45,058 nt of DNA from Cryobacterium sp. N22 (GCF_002929555.1 NZ_PJJP01000029.1:78899-123956), one strand, 5' to 3'; counted from the first letter of the stretch, positions 1 through 7,696 are shown. Numbers and translations: made by a program. Notes: generated by a model not told the origin, from the letters alone.

Positions 1-1
1 G

Positions 2-466
2 ACCGCATCCGCCCACCCCGAACTCGACCTCACCGTCTCCCGCATCATCCGGGCCCCGCGCGCCACGGTCTGGAACGCCTGGGCCGACCCGGCCAACTTC
101 GAACAGTGGTGGGTGCCGGCGCCCACGGTCTGCCGGGTGCGCGAGATGGACCTGCGCCCGGGCGGCTCCTTCCGTACCGAGATCAGCGACGACGGTCTCG
201 ACTTCGGCCCGCACATCACCGGCTGCTTCCTCGCGGTCGACGAGCTGGCGCGCATCGTCTACACGGATGCGCTCGTGGCGGGCTGGCGCCCGGCCGAGGC
301 CTCCTTCGTGACCGCCGTGATCACCCTGCAGGATCACCCCGACGGCACCGAGTACACCGCCACGGCGATGCACCGCAGCCTGGCCGACCGCGACCGGCAC
401 GAGGAGCTCGGCTTCCACGACGGCTGGGGTACGGTCATCCGTCAGCTCGCCGACCTCGTCGAGTAA
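2..466 (+). CDS. SRPBCC / AHSA1-domain protein, 5' truncated by window edge
   Basis: The frame is open from base 2, so the true start lies outside the window; the visible part is 154 residues. The N-terminal part reads ELDLTVSRIIRAPRATVWNAW followed by FEQWW, the usual opening strand and first helix of the AHSA1-like SRPBCC fold. The middle has the typical DLRPGGSF turn and the end a WGTVIRQLADLVE helix. Family members are small cytoplasmic proteins with a hydrophobic cavity, and most have no known ligand. In actinobacteria such genes often follow an ArsR regulator, which would be outside the window. The fold call is firm; the function is unknown. Confidence 0.85.
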   Translation, partial: TASAHPELDLTVSRIIRAPRATVWNAWADPANFEQWWVPAPTVCRVREMDLRPGGSFRTEISDDGLDFGPHITGCFLAVDELARIVYTDALVAGWRPAEASFVTAVITLQDHPDGTEYTATAMHRSLADRDRHEELGFHDGWGTVIRQLADLVE

Positions 467-514
467 CGTCGTTTGTTGCGCTGCCTCTCGCACCCCGAGC
501 GTCCGCGGGTGCCG

Positions 515-999
515 TTACAGCGTCGGCGTGACCGTCCAGGTGCCTTGGGTTTTGATCGCCATGATTCCCGGCAAGTCGGCGTCGAACACCTCGGAGAACG
601 CGACGGAGTCGCCAAACATCTGAGGGGTGTCGGATGTGGTGAACACCCGTCCCGAGAACGAGTCATCGGCGTCGGCGGGCATGTAGTCGACAGTCACGCG
701 CGAAACGTCGTCGGAGAAGAACAGCACCACCGGACCGGTGCCAGACTGCGGGCCGGATACATACGACACGTCGTTCCAGCTCTGCAGCGTCACATGCGCC
801 CCGGCGCGGTCACGACTGTTGCACCGGTGCAGGCCGAGCAGTCAAGCTCGATGACGACGGCGAATTCGCCCTGGCGCTGATAGGTGATGTTCGAGGGCCC
901 GGATCCGGAAACCGTCGCGGAGGCGCCCTCGGCAACGACGCCGGCATCGACGGTCTGCGCTCCTGGATGCGGGGCGGCTGCGTGCGTGTCGGGCTTGGG
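515..999 (-). pseudogene. Broken duplicate of the lipoprotein gene at 5210-5956
   Basis: This stretch repeats the intact gene at 5210-5956 in the same orientation. Bases 520-793 match 5215-5488 with about 4 differences in 274; 794-957 match 5601-5764 with about 7 in 164; 962-999 match 5821-5858. Relative to the intact copy, 112 bp are missing at 793/794 and about 52 bp at 957/962. The first deletion shifts the frame and the signal peptide with lipobox is absent, so no full protein can be made. A 92-residue frame (515-793) still encodes the last beta domain, ending WTVTPTL. The high identity points to a recent duplication. Confidence 0.85.
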
Positions 1000-1264
1000 C
1001 TGTCGTCCGCGGCCCCTGCCGCTGCCGACATTCGCGGTCCCCGGCTTCGGCCATGGGCTCAGAGGTAGGCGCCGAACACGTGGCCAACGGTGAACGACAC
1101 CTGTGGTGATTAACCGCATAACCAGCTACTGTGAGGCTCAGAGCAACGGCGCAATCCGCGCCAATGCCAGTTCGAACTCTCCGCCAAGACAGTCGGCCGA
1201 GGACTGCACCACGGGTCCTTGAGACTTGGTTGCCGGTTACCCATGATGAAATCGGGGATACACC
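1000..1264. other. Intergenic stretch upstream of the exported-protein operon
   Basis: No convincing gene was seen in these 265 bases. The stretch separates the remnant of the duplicated lipoprotein from the operon that starts near 1265 and must hold that operon's promoter. An AT-richer patch around 1108-1130 is the likeliest site, but no clear -35/-10 pair could be assigned. A GGGGA at 1254-1258 is a plausible ribosome binding site for the first operon gene. Confidence 0.4.
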
Positions 1265-1735
1265 ATCCACAAACGCACCAAAAACATTGCTGTCATTGTG
1301 ATCGCCGCGGCCCTGGTTGGAGTTGGCGGAGCAGCATTTGCATACTGGACCACAACCGGGTCCGGCACCGGTTCGGCAGAAACCGGCACCGTGACCGGAG
1401 TAATCTCGGCCAACCAGACAAGCGCCATAGCAGACCTTCGGCCGGGAGGGACGGCGCAGGTTCTGTCCGGGGACTTCACCAACACCGACGACAGCGCCAT
1501 TTACGTAGCCTCGGTCACCGCGAGCATTGAGTCCGTTACGCCACTTGCCGGCAACACCTGCGCGGTCGACGACTACACCCTCGTCAATGCCGTGATGCCT
1601 GTCGGTGTTGAGGTCGCTTCCGGGACCGCAGTCGGGGCTTGGACCGGCGCAACACTCGCGTTCAACAACAAGGCTGACGTGAACCAAGACGGCTGCCAGG
1701 GCGCGACGGTCAACCTCGAGTACACGATCGCCTAA
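1265..1735 (+). CDS. Small exported protein with SipW-type (TasA/camelysin-like) N-terminus
   Basis: If translated from 1265 the product has 156 residues. The N-terminus is basic (HKRTKN), followed by a hydrophobic stretch IAVIVIAAALVGVGGAAFA and then AYWTTTGSGTG. This matches the pattern of signal peptides cleaved by SipW-like signal peptidases, with an aromatic residue just after an Ala. The rest is a Thr/Val-rich beta protein with two Cys. No ATG, GTG or TTG precedes the basic region in frame: ATC at 1265 has GGGGA six bases upstream, while the first standard codon (GTG, 1298) would remove the charged region and has no ribosome binding site. It is the first gene of a four-gene operon. A matrix fibre or pilin-like role is inference. 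Confidence 0.7.
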   Translation: MHKRTKNIAVIVIAAALVGVGGAAFAYWTTTGSGTGSAETGTVTGVISANQTSAIADLRPGGTAQVLSGDFTNTDDSAIYVASVTASIESVTPLAGNTCAVDDYTLVNAVMPVGVEVASGTAVGAWTGATLAFNNKADVNQDGCQGATVNLEYTIA

Positions 1736-1806
1736 CGCGCATTGGTCTTGCGGGCGGCGGGGGTCTCCCCCGTTCGCCCGCCCCTTGCTCTGCCCACGGA
1801 GACTAT

Positions 1807-2346
1807 TTGTCCAATCGAAACCACAAGAGTACGAGGCTCGCGCACCTGATCGCGCCCGCAGGCGTACTGCTGGTTGGTGGTCTCCTGGGGGCGTGGATTC
1901 TCACCCATCCGCAATCGGACGCTCCCATCGAGGTAATTGACGGGACCTCGCGCGCGGGTGGGGTTGGCGGTGGGGCTCATTTCGGGATCTCGGGAGTCAC
2001 CTCCGTTTCAGTGCAACCGGGATCCTCATCGGCAATCATCATTACCTTTTCCAACCCACAGCCATTCGCGATCAGCATTTCTGATCTTCAGGTGTCGATC
2101 ACTCGCGTTGTTGCACCTCGTGCAACAACAGCGTTGCCGTGCGGCATTCTCGATTTCGACATCGCACAAGCCGACGCCCTGCCGACGATGAAAGTCCCCG
2201 CCGGGCGTTCCATGTCCCTTGAAGAGCTTTCCATCCCTTCGACCGCTTGGCCTATGGTCAGCATGGTCAACTCATCCCACAATCAAGACGGATGCAAGGA
2301 CGCTTCGCTGGAACTAGCGTTCACATCAGAAGCGACGGAGGGGTAA
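1807..2346 (+). CDS. Membrane-anchored or exported protein, second gene of the secretory operon
   Basis: The product has 179 residues from a TTG start preceded by GGAG five bases upstream. Residues 11-32 form one hydrophobic helix (LIAPAGVLLVGGLLGAWIL); the remainder looks extracytoplasmic, with an Ig-like beta pattern (VQPGSSSAIIITFSNPQPFAISISDLQV) and two Cys. The closing part, NQDGCKDASLELAFT, resembles NQDGCQGATVNLEYT of the upstream gene, so the two are probably distant paralogues of one fold. Its stop codon overlaps the next start (TAATG), which supports translational coupling. No function can be assigned. Confidence 0.75.
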   Translation: MSNRNHKSTRLAHLIAPAGVLLVGGLLGAWILTHPQSDAPIEVIDGTSRAGGVGGGAHFGISGVTSVSVQPGSSSAIIITFSNPQPFAISISDLQVSITRVVAPRATTALPCGILDFDIAQADALPTMKVPAGRSMSLEELSIPSTAWPMVSMVNSSHNQDGCKDASLELAFTSEATEG

Positions 2347-2837
2347 TGCTCTCGCGCCGCACTTCGGTCCTGCTCACGGCGGGCCTCGTATCCATGTTGG
2401 TGTTGGGCGGCAGCAGCGCTTTCGCGCAATGGAGCGCAAGCGGTGGAGGTTCGGGGAGTGCCTCCACAGGCACGACGGCCTCCCTGACGATCTCGGGAAC
2501 GGCCGCGACGGACAGTCTCTATCCCGGATCATCGACCGCCGTGTCCTTCGTCGTCTCCAATCCCGACACGGCACCGGTAATCGTCGGATCGTTCACGCTC
2601 GATACGTCCGTTGGCACCGGCGGATTCGCAGTTGACGCTGGACACGTAGGCTGCGCGCTTTCGACGCTGTCGTTTACGCCGCCGCCCAACCCCTCGGGGT
2701 GGACCATTCCTGCCCAGGTAAGCGGTGTCGATGGGTCGTTGTCTATTTCGCTGACGAATGCGCTCACCATGAGCGCCTCCGCCGCAAGCGCCTGCCAGGG
2801 AGCCACGTTTACCGTCTATTTGGCGGTAGGACCATGA
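2346..2837 (+). CDS. Small exported protein with SipW-type N-terminus, third gene of the operon
   Basis: The product has 163 residues. GGAGGGG stands just upstream of the ATG at 2346, which overlaps the previous stop by one base. Residues 1-27 are a signal peptide (basic RR, then LTAGLVSMLVLGGSSAFA), followed by AQWSASGGGSGSA, which repeats the A-x-W plus Gly/Ser-rich mature start of the first operon protein. The mature part is a single beta-rich domain with two Cys and ends CQGATFTVYLAVGP, again like its operon neighbours. The stop overlaps the next ATG in ATGA. It is likely a structural partner of the other operon products, by inference. Confidence 0.75.
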   Translation: MLSRRTSVLLTAGLVSMLVLGGSSAFAQWSASGGGSGSASTGTTASLTISGTAATDSLYPGSSTAVSFVVSNPDTAPVIVGSFTLDTSVGTGGFAVDAGHVGCALSTLSFTPPPNPSGWTIPAQVSGVDGSLSISLTNALTMSASAASACQGATFTVYLAVGP

Positions 2838-4330
2838 CGCTCAACAAACATCGCCCTGCTACCAGGCGATTCAGCGGAGGCATCGTCGCGAGCGTATTCG
2901 TCGCTACGGCGATGGTCGTTTCATTCGGCATTGGGCCGGTGTGGGCTTCTTGGTCGGTGTCATCTGTCCCGGGAGGTTACGGCACGAGCGCAGCATCGAC
3001 GGTCAGCGCAGGCCAGACTCCGGCTGCCACCGCGAGCGGGCCTACCTCGATTACAGTTTCATGGCCGGCGAGCACCCTTTCGGGCGGCCAAGCAGTCACG
3101 GGCTACACGGTCAAACGTTTCAACTCGACAACCCTCGTCGAACAGTCAGCACTCGGGGGCTGCTCGGGCACCGTCACTGAAACAACGTGCATAGAGACAT
3201 CCGTGCCGTCCGGCAGTTGGACCTACTCGGTCATCCCGAGGGTCGCGACCGACTGGACCGGCGCAGAAAGCCCCAAGAGCGCGACCGTCTCAACAGACTC
3301 CATCTCGCCCTCCAACGACGTGAGCATTTCAGGTTCGAACTCTTGGCTAGGTGCGAATTCGGTCTACTACCGCGGATCAGTCGCGGGCACTTTGACAGTG
3401 ACCAACGCGGTGACGGACGCAGGGTCCGGGCCGGCATCGAGTACAAGCAGCCTCGGCGGCCTCGCCACAGGGTGGACCCACGTTGGGTCCACAGTGTCCA
3501 TTCCGGCAGGCGGCCCGTTCGTCTCGAACTCATTCACTTGGAGCGTCGGAACTACCTCAAATCCTTCAATATCGATTGCCGGCAGGGACGTGGCGGGCAA
3601 CGCGGTGGTTTCTCTTCTGCCCCTGGTGCCGGACTCCACGGCACCTACGGTCGGCACGGTGACCTACGGCACCGAATCGACGTCTACGTCAGTACCCATC
3701 TCATTTACCACTGGGACCGACGACGGCTCAGGAATCAGCGACCGGCTCTTGCAACGCGCGAGCGCGCCGCTCACGGAGTCGACATGCGGCACTTTTGGCA
3801 GCTTCACGACAGTCACCAACGGCACCAACCCCACCTCGCCGTTCACGGACAGGACTGTCCGCGGCACCTGTTATAAGTACCAGTACGTTACGAGTGACAG
3901 AGTGGGAAATACCGGCACGCCAGCAACGAACTCGAACGTTGTCAAAGTCGCGAGCTCGGCTACCAGTCGCATCTCCTGGAGCACCAGTTCAAGTTGTGTC
4001 GATCGTGACGAAGCGACGAGTAATGTGCAGATTTGGACCTGCAATAGTTCGCCCCAACAGACGTGGACGAGCAATGCCAACGGTTCGCTGACTGTCTTCG
4101 GGCTGTGCCTGCAAATTCCTGCCGGTCAGACTGCCAATAACACGCTCGTGTCAACGGGAGCGTGCACCGGGGCGCCGAGTCAAGTGTGGGCGCAAGTCGA
4201 TGGGGCATTGTTGAACCAGGCCTCTGGTCGGTGCCTCGACCTCGACTTCGGAGACAGCACCGACGGCAGACAACTGCAGGTCTTTGACTGCGTTGGTGGG
4301 CCCGGCCAAACGTGGATCGGACCCGGCTAG
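2834..4330 (+). CDS. Secreted FN3 and ricin-B-lectin (CBM13) protein
   Basis: The product has 498 residues, starting at the ATG in the ATGA overlap. Residues 1-38 are a long signal peptide ending VWASWSVSS, again with an aromatic residue after Ala. Residues 65-150 form an FN3-like domain (TSITVSWPAS, GYTVKRFN, WTYSVIPR). A Ser/Thr-rich beta region follows at about 155-370. From about residue 375 there is a ricin-type beta-trefoil with QIW, QTW, QVW and QTW marks and CLDLDFGDSTDG, typical of one sugar-binding subdomain. At about 124 residues it fits a single trefoil. It probably binds carbohydrate on the cell surface or in the environment. No enzyme domain was seen. Confidence 0.8.
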   Translation: MTLNKHRPATRRFSGGIVASVFVATAMVVSFGIGPVWASWSVSSVPGGYGTSAASTVSAGQTPAATASGPTSITVSWPASTLSGGQAVTGYTVKRFNSTTLVEQSALGGCSGTVTETTCIETSVPSGSWTYSVIPRVATDWTGAESPKSATVSTDSISPSNDVSISGSNSWLGANSVYYRGSVAGTLTVTNAVTDAGSGPASSTSSLGGLATGWTHVGSTVSIPAGGPFVSNSFTWSVGTTSNPSISIAGRDVAGNAVVSLLPLVPDSTAPTVGTVTYGTESTSTSVPISFTTGTDDGSGISDRLLQRASAPLTESTCGTFGSFTTVTNGTNPTSPFTDRTVRGTCYKYQYVTSDRVGNTGTPATNSNVVKVASSATSRISWSTSSSCVDRDEATSNVQIWTCNSSPQQTWTSNANGSLTVFGLCLQIPAGQTANNTLVSTGACTGAPSQVWAQVDGALLNQASGRCLDLDFGDSTDGRQLQVFDCVGGPGQTWIGPG

Positions 4331-4453
4331 AGCGCGTCCCCAATCCCCAACCCGTTTGACAAATCGGGTGCGAAATTATCGACGGACTCCGGGTCGGTCA
4401 GGATGGCTTTTGCCGAGCATCGGTGGCGGGTGCTCACCTGCCCTACGCCATCA

Positions 4454-4747
4454 TCACATTCGAGATACGGACCCGACTTCTTGCGGCGCGAATGTGAAGA
4501 GTTCAGCCGGTTGCGCTTGAAGCACTTCACAGATCAGCGTGAGAGTGGTGAAGCGCACGGCCTTGGCCCTGTTGTTCTTGAGGATCGACAGATTTGCAAT
4601 CGTGATGCCAGTACGGGCCGCCAGCTCGGTGCGAGTCATCCCTCTGTCGACGAGTACCTCATCGAGGTGGCAACGGATGCGCTGGACACGTGCATCGGTG
4701 CCCGAATCACCGTGGGGTACGGCGGGGAGGTGCTCAGACGACACCAT
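4454..4747 (-). CDS. XRE-family (Cro/CI-type) regulator, copy 1
   Basis: The product has 97 residues if ATG at 4747 is used; GTG at 4744 is better spaced from GGAGG and is an alternative. The HTH core is LDEVLVDRGMTRTELAARTG followed by ANLSILKNNRAKAVRFTTL, as in small YozG-like regulators. Copy 2 at 6399-6641 has nearly the same helix-turn-helix, with the stretch NLSILKNNRAKA identical. The gene overlaps the 3' end of a truncated DUF2975 gene by 14 bp, so it sits as the second cistron of that pair. Because the DUF2975 promoter is lost, expression probably depends on readthrough from the lipoprotein gene upstream (inference). Confidence 0.85.
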   Translation of the reverse strand: MVSSEHLPAVPHGDSGTDARVQRIRCHLDEVLVDRGMTRTELAARTGITIANLSILKNNRAKAVRFTTLTLICEVLQAQPAELFTFAPQEVGSVSRM

Positions 4748-5207
4748 CGACCTCCACTTCCAGCCGGGCGCCCGCACGGAAAGCCGCACCGAGTGCCAGC
4801 GTGACCACCCCGGCGAGCAGAATGGGAATGGGCCACTGCGGGGCGTTGGCGCTGATGCCGGCGTAGTCCCCGCCCAGGAACATCGCAGCCTCCTGGGAGT
4901 CGTATCTGGCACTAAAGAAGCCGAGATGCGTGCTCAGGTAGAGGTTGGCCCCGGTGTCCGCAAGCGCCTGCACGACACCGCCTCCCAGCAGAACGATCGT
5001 CAGCCAGCGCCAGCGCACCAGCACTCCTGGGGAAAACGGCTGCCCGAGCGACACCCGGTGCAGAATCCCGATGAGGAGAACCGCTGCCGCCGTAATAGTG
5101 ACGGCGTGCACGAACGACGGCAACGCCGCGAACAGACGCAGACTCAGCGCAGCATCGGCCAGGGTGCCTGGTGCCCAAGCCGCACACCTAGGAACTGGTG
5201 TTCGCAC
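4734..5207 (-). pseudogene. DUF2975 membrane protein, copy 1, 5' truncated
   Basis: Residues from GTLADAALSLRLF onward align with the intact copy at 6631-7305, starting at its residue 79. Shared marks are GGVVQ-LADT, FLGGDY, AFRAGARLE and the ending VDGVV. The first 78 residues, including the first transmembrane helix, are gone and are replaced by 13 unrelated residues read from the junction with the lipoprotein gene. A GTG at 5207, three bases downstream of the lipoprotein stop, could still start a 157-residue product with about three helices. The truncation also removed the promoter and the palindromic operator seen before copy 2. It is probably nonfunctional, though the downstream XRE gene remains intact. 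Confidence 0.7.
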
Positions 5208-5209
5208 CG

Positions 5210-5956
5210 CTAAGGCGTCGGCGTGACCGTCCAGGTGCCTTGGGTTTTGATCGCCATAATTCCCGGCAAGTCGGCGTCGAACACCTCGGAGAACGCGACG
5301 GAGTCGCCAAACATCTGAGGGGTGTCGGATGTGGTGAACACCCGTCCCGAGAACGAGTCATCGGCGTTGGCGGGCGTGTAGTCGACAGTCACTCGCGAAA
5401 CGTCGTCGGAGAAGAACAGCACCACCGGACCGGTGCCAGACTGCGGGCCGGATACATACGACACGTCGTTCCAGCTCTGCAGCGTCACCGTCCACGCCCC
5501 CTCCGCCTGCACAATGAGCATCTGGTTGACGGGGTCATCCTTGAAGACGTCCATCAAAAACGATCCGCGCATTGGTGCCGCCGCCTCACCGAGGGGCGAC
5601 ATGCGCCCCGGCGCGGTCACGACTGTTGCACCGGTACAGGCCGAGCAGTCAAGCTCAATGACGACGACGAATTCGCCCTGGCGCTGATAGGTGATGTTCG
5701 AGGGCCCGGCTCCGGAAACCGTCGCGGAGGAGCCCTCCGCAACGACGCCGGCGTCGACGGTCTGAGCCACCGGCTCCGCCGTCGGAGGGGCCGTCGGTGT
5801 TGGGCTCGGCGTCACGAGATCCTGGATGCGGGGCGGCTGCGTGCGTGTCGGGCTTGGGGTAGCCGGCGCATCGCTCGCCGTGCCCGCGCATCCGCCCACG
5901 AGTAGCACCGTCGCCACGATCGCTCCCGCCACTCCCGCTCTGCCTCGAATCCCCAT
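5210..5956 (-). CDS. Lipoprotein with two related beta domains, intact copy
   Basis: The product has 248 residues. ATG at 5956 is preceded by GGAG. The signal sequence GAIVATVLLVGGCAGT ends in a lipobox (VGGC, Cys23). A Pro/Thr linker follows (about 30-65), then two beta segments that end alike: EGAWTVTLQSW at about 155-165 and QGTWTVTPTP at the C-terminus, which suggests an internal duplication. A DCSAC pair may form a disulfide. It is presumably anchored to the outer face of the membrane. The family was not recognised. A damaged copy lies at 515-999. Confidence 0.85.
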   Translation of the reverse strand: MGIRGRAGVAGAIVATVLLVGGCAGTASDAPATPSPTRTQPPRIQDLVTPSPTPTAPPTAEPVAQTVDAGVVAEGSSATVSGAGPSNITYQRQGEFVVVIELDCSACTGATVVTAPGRMSPLGEAAAPMRGSFLMDVFKDDPVNQMLIVQAEGAWTVTLQSWNDVSYVSGPQSGTGPVVLFFSDDVSRVTVDYTPANADDSFSGRVFTTSDTPQMFGDSVAFSEVFDADLPGIMAIKTQGTWTVTPTP

Positions 5957-6056
5957 TGCTCCACCCTGGCATCCCTCGCCGCCGTGGCACGCACGTTGTC
6001 CGAACGACCCTCTCAACGGGGAGATCCAGCGACCCTTCGGGCGTGCTCCCCGAATC

Positions 6057-6362
6057 TCACGGAGACGACGTGCTCATGGTCGTGACGGCGAACGGCTGAT
6101 GGTTGAAGAAGCCACTGCGAGCTTCAACGAAGACGCGGTCGGCCGCCTTCGCAGTCACTCGGGTATCCAAAGCGCCCAGCAGCGGACGCGTGCCACGATA
6201 GCGAGCGCCAACCGCAACCAGATTGCTGCCAACGCCGACCTCGATGACCACCGGCCACCCCCAGCGCGCTGCGTACTCGACACCGTCGACTCGAACAACC
6301 GCTCGGGCACCCAGTCGCAGAAACCAACCATTGACCCAGTGCGTGTTGGGTTTAACGACCAT
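6057..6362 (-). CDS. Conserved small hypothetical protein
   Basis: The product has 101 residues from ATG at 6362, which has GGAAG five bases upstream; an ATG four codons earlier (6374) is possible but lacks a binding site. The sequence contains VRVDGVEYAARWGWPVVIEV, RYRGTRPLLG, and VFVEARSGFFNHQPF. Similar small beta proteins, with a basic RYRG loop and an F-N-Q/H-x-P-F end, recur in actinobacteria as unnamed conserved proteins. No signal peptide or membrane helix is seen. It lies 36 bases beyond the XRE gene in the same direction, so it may be transcribed with it. Confidence 0.65.
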   Translation of the reverse strand: MVVKPNTHWVNGWFLRLGARAVVRVDGVEYAARWGWPVVIEVGVGSNLVAVGARYRGTRPLLGALDTRVTAKAADRVFVEARSGFFNHQPFAVTTMSTSSP

Positions 6363-6398
6363 CGTTACTTCCATGCGCTCGAGCGTATCGCTGGCGAC

Positions 6399-6641
6399 TC
6401 AACCCCCTGCGATAGAGAAAAGGTCTTGTGGAGTGGTGTCTAGGGCATCGCAAATGAGGGTGAGGGTGGTGAATCGAATAGCTTTGGCGCGGTTGTTTTT
6501 CAGGATGGAGAGATTCGCCATCGTAATTCCAGTGCGAGCAGACAGTTCTGTCAGCGTCATCCCCTTGTTGAGGAGCGCCGCGTCCAAGTGACACACAATG
6601 CGGTGGGTGACGCCAGGGTCGTTGTCCGGGTCAGACAACAC
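6399..6641 (-). CDS. XRE-family regulator, copy 2, partner of DUF2975
   Basis: The product has 80 residues if GTG at 6641 is used, the position equivalent to the start of copy 1; a TTG at 6659 would add six residues. The HTH reads LDAALLNKGMTLTELSARTG then ANLSILKNNRAKAIRFTTL. The start lies inside the 3' end of the DUF2975 gene, so the two are translationally coupled. Small XRE genes following DUF2975 genes are a known arrangement. The regulator probably binds the 29-bp palindrome at 7318-7346 in front of the pair (inference). Confidence 0.85.
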   Translation of the reverse strand: MLSDPDNDPGVTHRIVCHLDAALLNKGMTLTELSARTGITMANLSILKNNRAKAIRFTTLTLICDALDTTPQDLFSIAGG

Positions 6642-7305
6642 CGTCGACGTCTCTCTCAAGACGGGCTCCGGCCCGGAACGCAGCGGTGAGGGCTAGGGCA
6701 ACCAGACCGGCCACAATGACGGCGACCTGCCATTGTGGGGTGTTGGTCCCAATCGTTTCGTAATCCCCACCGAGGAACTCGACCCTCTGGGCTTCAGCGA
6801 CATGGCCGGCGCCGAAGAGCAATCCAATGCGAGAGCTGAGGTAGACCATCGCCGCCGTATCCGCCAGGGATTGGACCACCCCACCGACGATGAGCGCGAC
6901 GCTAAGTCGTCGCCAGCTCGTGAGCACAAACGGGTCGAACGGTTGTGCTTGCGCGATCCCACGCAGAACGCGAAGGAGATAAACCGTCGCAAGCACAATC
7001 GTCGCGGCGTGAATCAGATTCGGCAGCGCACACAGGAGCCGCAGAGAGATTGGGGCGTCCGCGAGAGTGCCACTTGCACCCTCTCGAAGGTCAGCCTGCA
7101 ACAACTGAGGAAGGTAGCTCAGCGGGAGTCGGCCGTCGGAGCCGCCGAGGGCGATAGTCGCGTGCCCGGTTGTGATTGCAACCGCCTGAGCTATGTCACC
7201 GATAACCGTATAGGTGGCGACGATCAAGAGCACGGCTCTGACCACCCGAAATACTCGTGGTCGCTCGCGAAGTGGCCGACTCTCTAAGACACTCTCGTTG
7301 GCCAC
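6631..7305 (-). CDS. DUF2975 integral membrane protein, intact copy
   Basis: The product has 224 residues from a GTG start with GGGGAG upstream. Four hydrophobic segments are visible: about 23-45 (VVRAVLLIVATYTVIGDI), 92-112, 130-150 and 195-215. The DUF2975 marks are the loop LCALPNLIHAATIV, GGVVQSLADT, and C-terminal AFRAGARLERDVDGVV. DUF2975 proteins are small membrane proteins of unknown role, usually encoded with an XRE regulator as here. Regulation by the partner XRE protein is suggested by the palindrome only 12 bases upstream of the start. Confidence 0.85.
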   Translation of the reverse strand: MANESVLESRPLRERPRVFRVVRAVLLIVATYTVIGDIAQAVAITTGHATIALGGSDGRLPLSYLPQLLQADLREGASGTLADAPISLRLLCALPNLIHAATIVLATVYLLRVLRGIAQAQPFDPFVLTSWRRLSVALIVGGVVQSLADTAAMVYLSSRIGLLFGAGHVAEAQRVEFLGGDYETIGTNTPQWQVAVIVAGLVALALTAAFRAGARLERDVDGVV

Positions 7306-7317
7306 AATGCTCCCCTT

Positions 7318-7346
7318 ATTGATTCTCGATGTTATCGATTATCAAT
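7318..7346. promoter_or_regulatory. 29-bp imperfect palindrome, likely operator of the DUF2975-XRE pair
   Basis: Outer arms ATTGAT (7318-7323) and ATCAAT (7341-7346) and inner arms TCGAT (7326-7330) and ATCGA (7334-7338) are perfectly complementary around a central T: 11 of 14 base pairs match. The stretch is AT-rich within high-GC DNA and ends 12 bases before the GTG start at 7305. It therefore lies in the promoter and is well placed for autoregulation by the XRE partner. Confidence 0.6.
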
Positions 7347-7487
7347 GTAGTCCGATTCTCGGGGAAGCACACGTCCAATGCAGGAGCGACGTAACGAACC
7401 GAGCACAATCGGGCGCCCAGGGTCCTAGCCCTGGCCCAGGGCATCCCGACCAGGTGTTCGCTCGTCGGACCGTGTCCAGCTCCCGCT

Positions 7488-7682
7488 GTGAGGCTCGCAC
7501 CGGCTGCGCTCGACGGGGGCTTGATGCTGGTACCTCCACTCGCTGTTCCGTTTGTCTCCAAACGGCCACAACTGCGCGGCTGGTTGGCGACGCCCGCATG
7601 TATCGCTCTCGGCCTACTCGCGCTGCTGGGCCTCGGCACGGTCTTGTTCTCCGGTGGATTCGCCCTCGGTCTTCCTTGGTGA
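7488..7682 (+). CDS. Possible small single-helix membrane protein (doubtful)
   Basis: This frame would give 64 residues from GTG, or 52 from ATG at 7524, with one hydrophobic helix (IALGLLALLGLGTVLFSGGFALGL) at the C-terminus. No ribosome binding site is convincing and no family was recognised. It ends just before the Pr6Pr gene. Without it, 7347-7696 is about 350 bases holding only the divergent promoters. It could be a gene remnant. Confidence 0.3.
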   Translation: MRLAPAALDGGLMLVPPLAVPFVSKRPQLRGWLATPACIALGLLALLGLGTVLFSGGFALGLPW

Positions 7683-7696
7683 GTGTCCGCCCTCGT

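Noticed and set aside
473..880. Open frame on the plus strand across the damaged lipoprotein copy
   Set aside because: The same frame recurs at 5198-5905 because the DNA is duplicated; the coding strand is the minus strand, where the lipobox and beta domains are found.
1265..4330. The exported-protein operon as a transposon cargo
   Set aside because: No transposase, integrase, terminal inverted repeats or target-site duplication was seen; the flanking direct repeats are copies of a lipoprotein gene.
4338..4365. Weak inverted repeat CCCGTTTG/AAATCGGG after the lectin gene
   Set aside because: Mismatches break the stem and there is no T run, so it is not convincing as a terminator.
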